Source: Bettongia penicillata ogilbyi (taxonomy: Eukaryota; Chordata; Mammalia; Diprotodontia; Potoroidae). From it: a stretch of DNA of 64,000 bases. The stretch's first letter is position 1, and each line of letters starts with the position of its first letter. The notes beneath the pieces were generated by a model. That model did no database searches. It had not been told where the DNA came from and saw only the letters and a program-made list of their open reading frames with translations. This document shows, piece by piece, positions 39,501 through 45,500 of this stretch. A program made the position numbers and the translations under genes. The stretch is taken from contig JAJHZJ010000014.1 in NCBI GenBank assembly GCA_023548195.1, positions 16,220,718-16,284,717 of the forward strand, written 5' to 3'.

Positions 39501-42500
39501 GAAAAAATGAACATGCATTATAATCAATATAGTTTGTGTACTTCAGTGTCTACCTACCTAAAGGAGCAGTCTGGTGTGACCCACATACCATGCAATAGTT
39601 CCTACTCATTTTTCCTTTCTCACACAAGGAATCAATAAAGTCATCATCATAAAGGAATGCGTCAATGTGAACCATGGGCTCCGGTTGCTGTTTTATCTGA
39701 AGAGTGGTTAGAAAAACAAAGTACAAAAAAAATATTTTAACTGAAAAATTGATTCTTGAAAGATAAGTTCTATTTAGTCACATTTATTGCTATTTTCTTT
39801 GACCAGTTTCTTTCCCAAAGCTAGCAAAATATATTATCAAGCGACTTTTTACTTTGATGTGTAAAAATTTAGCAAATTTTAATTTCTATATTGGTAACAC
39901 TTAAAAAGTATAGAGGCAGCTAGGTGGTACAATAGATAAAAGTGCTGGGCCTAAAGTCAGGAAGACCTAAGTTCAAATCCAACCTTATACACTTAGTAGT
40001 TATGGGACCCTGGATAAGTCATTTAACTCTTATTTGCCTTAGTTTCTTCATCTGTAAAATGGGGATAACAGCACCTTCCTCACAGGGTTGTTGCAAGCAT
40101 TAAATGAAAGAACTATACAGTTCTTAGTACAATGCCTGGCACATCATAGATGATTAATTAATAAATATTTGTTTCCTTATTTGTTTTCCTTAGAAGTAAA
40201 ATTCACCTATTATTAAAATAGTCTGTCTAGAATCAGCTGTTCCTTGTAATACTGGATAACTGATACAGCAGAAAGGTACTCTTCTGATCTCTTACAATAG
40301 TATATATTACGATTAAAGATTAGTAAAATAAATGATATAAATTTAGTATAAAAATTAGTGCTAGCAAATGCTTTCATTCATAAAAAGTTATCTACTACTT
40401 TGATTCCTTCAAAGGTCTGATCTTAATGAATATATAGTTAAGTATACAAAGATTATTGGTTATTGCCTTCCCTCTCTTAACTGTTGCTTAATTATCCTAT
40501 TTGTATATATTTGCTTGTTTGTTGTCTCCCCCATTAGACTGTGAGCTCCTTGATGAAAGGAGTTGCCTTTGTCTCTTTTTTGTATTCCCTGGTACTTAGG
40601 ACAATGCCTGCCACACAGCAGACACTCAATAAATGTTTAGTGACTGACTGGTAGAAATTTTGTCCTTTAGCATTTAACATATTAAGAGATGGCAGAGAGC
40701 TAATAAAAAGCATCAAGGTACAGGTCTCACTACTACTGTACCTTCAGATCTGACTCCTATTCTAGATCCACAGCATCCAGTGTCTTTGAAGATAAACTAC
40801 AATCTGAGACAAAGGACATTACCTCTCCCTATTATCTGCTCCTTTCAATACAACTTCCTCATTACCCCTCCAGCTTTTCATATGTGATTGCTTCCTACCA
40901 ACCATTCTATATAAAAGAGCGAATATAATAGAAAATCTGAAGAAAGATATGCTGTATCCCTGTTTTCAACTTATGGTTTACTTTCACTGGCAGTCATTCT
41001 CCTTCTATATCGAAACTCTGGCAGTGTCTAATTATTTGTCACCATCCCTCACTCAAATGGCTTAGGATCTTGAGCATGGAACTAGGAATTTATAACTTCT
41101 GTCAATGCATTTCAAGTCACAAAGTGATCCATGGTCCATTTAATTTGGTAAGTGTTGTACAAAAGGAAATGTGACGAAATCTGTTAACCAAGTTAAGATA
41201 GGAAAAGAATATAAGGAATTCTAAGCCCTAATCTATCACCCTAACTAAAATACGATTGCATCCCTGAAGGGCAAGGAATAAGAAATAAATGTTATTAATA
41301 CCGTTTAAATCTTGGCTCTGATAGGTATTAGCTACATGAGCACAGGCAAGTCACTTGAACTCTTTAAGCCTCAGATTTTTATCAGTAGTAAAATTGGAAT
41401 AATACTTGCACTATCTATTTCATAGGGCTGCTGTAAGGAAAGTGCTTTGTAAAACTATACATTCAAATAACTGAAGAATCTGTGGTTTTATCAAGTCTTA
41501 CGACTTAGTAATTAGTCCTAAGTCTCTAATGGTGTCAAATATTGCAAAAATCAAGCAGGATGAGGACTGAGAAAATGCCATTAGAGTTGATAATTAAAAG
41601 AACACTGGTAACTTTGGTGAGAGTAGTTTCAGTTGAATAATAAGGCTGGAAGCCAGATTGCAGACTGAAAGGACAGGAAGTGGTAGCATCAGATGAGGAA
41701 GGTTTTCTCATGAAGTTTGGAAGAGAAAGGAAAGAAAGATATAGAATGACAGTGAGAAGGGATGGTAGTATCCAGTAAGGATTTTCACAGTTGGAGGAGA
41801 GCTGGACAAGTTTACATGTGGCAGTGAAGGAACCCTGAGAAAGGGAGAGAATGAAGATCTGGGAGCCAAAGGGATGAATGTAGGGGCAGTCTACTGAAGA
41901 AGGCAGAAAAACATGGAATCACTGGTAGTTTTAGGAAGAAAAAAGGCTCTTCTTCAGCCTGAAGTAAAAAAGAGGAATGGTAATGACTGATGTTAAGGGA
42001 TTGTGAGAAAAATGAGGGAAAGTGAGAAGTTGACTGCAGACAACAAAATTTCCAATAAGAGTGTAGGAGAAAAAGCAATAGATCTGGTCAGGACAGTTCT
42101 AGGAGAGTGTCACTGATGAGAAGAGGTGGCTTTAAAAGAGAGCAGAAGAGAAGGCTGAACAAGCAGAAAGAGATCATGTGACCTCAGGGAGCTATTTTAG
42201 AGGCACTGTGGATGAAAGACAAATTGCTTCAATAAAGACCATGTTCAATTAACATCTGTTGCTACCAAAACAATGAGAAGCAGGATGGTGCAGCAGAAAG
42301 AGAACTAAATTTAAGCTAGAGGGAAGAGGACTTAAACACTTGAGCAAGTCACAAACTTTTTTGGGTCTCATCTTCCTATACTATAAAATACCCAAGGTCT
42401 CTTCCAATTATAAGTCTATACAGTTCTATGCAATGAAAATAGAAACCACATACTTTGCTTACAAGCATACAGCTAACATTTAACCAATCCCACCACTTCA

Positions 42501-45500
42501 TATTTAGCTAGAATTCTTAAGTGGCAACCGAAATAAACAAAAATTTACTTTCTGAATGGCTGCTTGCTCCGAGGGAAGCATGGTTTCTAGGGGTAAGCAA
42601 TTCCGAAGATCTTCTGCAATGTTTTTCAATATAATGTCATTATTATCATGAATGAATTCATCAAAATCTCCTAAAAAAGAAGCAGAAATATCACTTTTAA
42701 TCTGCAGGCATAACTGGATTAATGGTTATCATTTTTTATCTTTCATCTGAAAAAATACCATCTATAGACTTTTTTACTTCAATGTTTCCAACGTGGAGTA
42801 TTAAAAGGAAAGATTTATGTCCAATACCATTTAAAATCCTTTTACAAAATCCCAAAGTTACTTTAGTTCCTAAAAAATATAAAATGTATACCTAATTCTA
42901 TTGACCCCATCATGGTTCAACTAATTCAGCCTATTAGATTAAAACATCAAATTACCAAAGACATTTTGGCATTCCAGATAAGATAATTCCATTACTTTCT
43001 TTTTGGCAAGAATGAGACTCCTATTAGATAGAGAGGGAATGAAAATCATGGACAGGTGACAAACTCCTTTGATTTAGCCATTAGAGTACAACCACAAGAC
43101 AGAACTACCAAATGGTTGAGAACTTCCTATCAAACCAGACCACTACATTCTTTCTGGGTCAAAGGGTGAGGAACTACTTGAAATATCCAAGTAAAAGTTT
43201 GAATGATTTAATGAAACTATTTGGGCAAAGATACACCAGGATTAAGTCTCATCAGTCAGTTACACTAGCTTTCAGCATTCCAAATATAAATACATATTAT
43301 TAAATATAATTTATATAAATATTATTAAATATAATTATAAAGCAGGCTCATTCAACCAGCTCTGCACTATTCAGGATAACAGTGAAGGATGAATAACCCA
43401 ATTTCCTTTTATTGTCTAACTCTATTGGTTGCATAGAGTAAGAGGTGTTCAGATCATTTATGTATGTGTTACTTATCTTCATTTGGCTATAAAAAACAAA
43501 GAGGTGGAGGAGCCCATCTCATTGTCCTAGAGATGTTTCCTATACCAGATATTAAACTTATACAAGAGGGCACTGGAAGTATGCAGACTGAGCTATGGAC
43601 CTCAAAGCAATGACCACTGAAATAAATGTCTATTCTGCTAAAATATAAGCAAACTCTATCTAACCATTTCTATGGTCTACTAGTTTGGTAACCTTGTTCA
43701 AAAAGGAAATAAGTTTAATTTGGAATGACTTGATCATAACAAATCCATGGGAACTAGGCGCATGAGTTTCATGTCCATCCTGCTCCCCACACTCACTACC
43801 CTGTCCTCCTCAGTCGGAGGGAAGTAGGGTTTGGGAAAGGGGCATTGGGACTAAAGAGGTGGGTGTTTCTGAGCTGATTTGAAATTTGAAGGATAGTTTT
43901 TTGAGATTACAGTAAAGGTCAAGAGCAGCCAGGTAGAAAATGATGCAACTACTGCTTCCATCTTGATAGTTTCTAACCATTTCTTTAATGATCTGTTCCA
44001 GAACTAGGAGATGGAACTTGATATAGAGTGACGTGAGCAAAATCAGGTGAATAATTTATATATAAGGTGGATAAACTAAGTCAGTCACCATATTGCAATT
44101 TGTTGTAGTGGTAACAACCGTGAAGAGGGGAAAACTATGAAAGACCTGAGAACTTTGATCAAAGTAGAGTTCTTCTCCACCAGAAGACCTACTTTGATGA
44201 TGTATATTTTCCACCTCCTAATTAGGAGGTAATAGACCTTTGGCACTAGCGTATACAAAAAGAGATATAGTTTTGGTTGTGACCACTACGTGGATTCATT
44301 TTGCTTGGTTGTCCTTATTTGTTATAAGGGTTTCCTCCCCACCTTCAAGTTTTTAATTGGGGGATGGAAAAGAGAGTTAGGGTAGGAAAGGGTAGGTAGG
44401 AGTGGTAATACCCCAAAAAAGCCACTGAAACATTTTTTCAAACTCAAAAGGAGAGTAGAGAGAGGTTCAAAAGAGGCACAAACATGCAGGACAGTTTTTA
44501 AAGTAATTAGTTTAATTTACTACCTAATTTTTTTTAAAGGCAAGCAATAATGAATGAAGAGTTATAACTCTGAGAGGTTTAAAAAGGAAATATACCTCTC
44601 TTTTTGCATTCTACTCTGAATACGGAAAAATTGTCATGCGTTTTTTAAGTTCAGAGTAAAAAAAAAAAAAAAAAAGACAATAGAGTAAATAGCAGTACTC
44701 TGAAGGGCAGTAGGTGGTAGATGTGAGGACAGAGAAGAAGGAAGACCTAGCGTCCCCCAACCCCAACCCCTGCTCTAGGGCAAGGCTAAAATAAGGCACT
44801 CATTCATTAGATCAACTGAAAACAGGACCCCTGTTTTGACTCTAAGTCAGTCTTCAGAGCTTCTGGATTTTTATTCTTTTCCTCCCATCTATTACTGATA
44901 GATCTTCCAAATCTTAAAGACAGATTTTTTTAAGCACATATAAAATCTAACCACACAATAAACAAAATTGCCCTGCTCTTGATGACTGATTTATTAGCAA
45001 TCCCTGGATTCTAGCAACGGTAACTTTCCTATTTTTCAAAACTTCTGGACAGTTTTCTTGTACCATTTCCCTAAGTAAGATCTGTTTGGACTTTTTAAAT
45101 TTAACATGCTTTTCTGAGAAAACAATAATTCTTAAATACAAGAGTCTTCCTGAGCTCCCTTTCTGTTGTTTGTGCATTATGTCTCCTCTTTTCCAGGCTA
45201 AACATTTCTAATTCAATTATTTTATTGCAAGTCCAATTCCGAAGTGAAATGAGGCCCAGAAAGATTAAGTGACTTGCCTAAGACTACACACGGGAATTGG
45301 AGTTTGAATTCAGGTACAATTTCTATCTAGCGGCCTTATTTTCATTTTTAAGATGACAAAATAAAGGTCAGACAAGCCAAGTGACTTACTCAACTTCAAC
45401 TAGTAAGAGCTAGGATCCGAGTCCTTCTCTTTGCTAATTCCAGGCCCATCACCCTTTCTACTACAGATTAACCACATATGGCAAAGGCCACTCTCATCTA

